64,000 nt of DNA from CBDBND01 sp965262665 (GTDB lineage Bacteria; Pseudomonadota; Alphaproteobacteria; Rhodospirillales; Rhodospirillaceae), in NCBI GenBank assembly GCA_965262665.1, contig CBDHFR010000002.1:434001-498000 (forward strand). The letters are read 5' to 3'. This document shows positions 63,049-64,000 of this stretch, piece after piece. A program made the position numbers and the translations under genes. Each line of letters starts with the position of its first letter. Position 1 is the stretch's first letter. The notes beneath the pieces were generated by a model that had not been told where the DNA came from, ran no database searches, and worked only from the letters and a program-made list of their open reading frames with translations.

Positions 63049-64000
63049 GAGCAGATTCAATTTAGTCCCGATCATATCCGGCGGCGGCGAAGTAGTTTTC
63101 GCATTCGGTTGAGGTGAAGGCGTCGATGGCCTCGGCAATGGCGTCCCACAGGTCGTCGGCGGTTCTGGCGGCGGCCTTTCTCAGGAGCGCCTTGAGTTTG
63201 GCGAAGGCCATCTCGATCGGGTTGCAGTCGGGACTGTAGGGCGGCAGATACAGCAGGGTTGCGCCGGCGGCTTCGATGGCCTGGCGGATGCCAGCGACCT
63301 TGTGGGCGGGCAGGTTGGCCATGACGACGCTGTCTCCGGGGTCGAGTTCGGGTACCAGGACCTGTTCCACATAAGCCTTGAAGGCAGCCCCATGCATCGG
63401 CCCGTCGAGGAGCATCGGGGCCCGCCAGGCCCCGGAGAGGCGCAAGCCGGCGGTCAACGTGGTGGTCTTCCAATGGCCATGGGGTATGGCGGCCCGGCAC
63501 CGTTCGCCTTTGCGCGACCATCCCCGCAGCCGCGCCATCTTCATCGACGCGCCGGTCTCGTCGATGAAGATCAGCCGTTCCGGAGCGAGCCCTGCCTGGC
63601 CTTCGAACCAGAGCCGGCGCCGCGCGAGCACGTCCGGGCGCCGCTGCTCCGCTGCATGGCCGGTCTTTTTTTGTGCGTCAGCCCGCGCTTGGCGAAGAAG
63701 TACCAGACCGTCGACGGGCACACCCGAACCCCGTGCGACGCCGCCAGCTTCTCGCCAATCTCGGCCAGCGTCATAGCCTTGGTCTGCGCCACCAGAGCCA
63801 GGATAAAGGCCTCATGCGCATCCAGCTTCGAGCCCGGCGGTTGGCCCTGGCGGTCGGGCTCGATCGAGCCCGTCTCGCGCCAGCGCCGGTGCCAGTGGAT
63901 CGCCGTCGCTGGCGCGACACGAAAACGCGCCGCGGCCCCCCGTGCAGACAGACGCCCCGTGACCGCCTCGACGACCCGCCGGCGAAGATCATTCCCGTAA
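63049..64000 (-). mobile_element. IS630-family element (type a), right part beyond the window
   Basis: Starts after a TA target dinucleotide (63047-63048) with GAGCAGATTCAATTTAG and continues to the window end. The same terminal 210 bases are present at 38513-38722. The transposase is carried as two overlapping frames and the N-terminus lies beyond the window. Confidence 0.9.
63062..64000 (-). CDS. IS630 transposase, two frames joined by an A7 slippery site
   Basis: The first frame (from the window edge to about 63670) reads GNDLRRRVVEAVTGRLSARG, HRRWRETGSIEPDRQG and KAMTLAEIGEKLAASHGVRV, the HTH part. The second (63721-63062) reads RLIFIDETGASMKMARLRGW, IPHGHWKTTTLTAGLRLSG, LLYLPPYSPDCNPIEMAF and ENYFAAAGYDRD, the DDE core. 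They overlap at seven consecutive A on the coding strand (CACAAAAAAAGACC, near 63665-63678), where a -1 shift joins them. Programmed frameshifting is known in IS630 relatives. Confidence 0.85.

Overview
The window is chromosomal DNA from an alphaproteobacterium, probably related to Rhodospirillales. The gene order rne / amiC - mrcA - prfB, the bcp - glnE block and the style of the RNase E, RF2 and PBP1a proteins all fit that group. By eye the backbone is close to half G+C. It is interrupted by visibly more GC-rich insertion sequences. I recognise material from at least eight transposase families (IS630 of two or three kinds, ISAs1, IS110, IS481, IS3, IS21, IS256, IS30), and about eight or nine non-transposon genes are broken by IS insertion, nonsense codons, indels or short tandem duplications. 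That density of elements and fresh pseudogenes suggests relaxed selection, such as a recent change to a host-associated or otherwise restricted life. This is inference.

Layout. 0-2.1 kb: the start of a cut-off transposase, a flagellar hook (flgE-like) pseudogene and a DUF2786-like gene. 2.1-11.6 kb: envelope and housekeeping genes (DsbA-like oxidoreductase, M48 protease with TPRs, a gamma-glutamyltransferase-like lipoprotein, an aminotransferase, RNase E, AmiC). 11.6-12.9 kb: an ISAs1 element with perfect ends and a 10-bp target duplication, whose transposase is thrown out of frame by a 10-bp repeat in five copies. 13-17.4 kb: mrcA, a cysteine-rich protein and prfB with its +1 frameshift site. 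17.4-20.6 kb: a pile of IS110, IS481 and ISAs1 remnants splitting a DUF455 gene. 20.6-30.6 kb: bcp, glnE, a large AsmA/YhdP-like protein, tyrS, anmK and a hydrolase. 30.8-34.0 kb: a sulfur-trafficking set (Rrf2 regulator, cysteine desulfurase, [2Fe-2S] ferredoxin, mnmA), then tRNA-Met(CAT) and thrH.

34.9-49.5 kb looks like a catabolic accessory region: two peptide-type ABC binding proteins (one dead), two aldehyde dehydrogenases, a hydroxyisobutyrate-dehydrogenase-type enzyme, hydrolases and a paraoxonase-like protein, with IS3, IS21, IS630 and IS256 insertions. 49.6-58.8 kb holds a secreted methyltransferase-like protein, an O-antigen ligase, a DUF115/Maf-like gene broken by a 25-bp tandem duplication, pepN, an IS30 and a fused nucleotidyltransferase-RraA protein. 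58.8-61.0 kb has two damaged genes of unknown role next to a nearly perfect palindrome of about 1.23 kb, built from two copies of the 3' end of an IS21 element joined head to head. The window closes with a Tat-exported flavoprotein and an IS630 copy running off the end.

Features most worth a second look: the IS21-derived palindrome with its diverged, GGAA/TTCC-rich centre; the repeated finding of short tandem duplications (10 bp x5, 25 bp x2, 18 bp x2, 9 bp x3), two of which switch a reading frame; the nucleotidyltransferase-RraA fusion; an IscR-position regulator with no Fe-S cysteines; a gamma-glutamyltransferase homologue without the usual catalytic threonine; and the parallel decay of a hook gene and a Maf-like gene.
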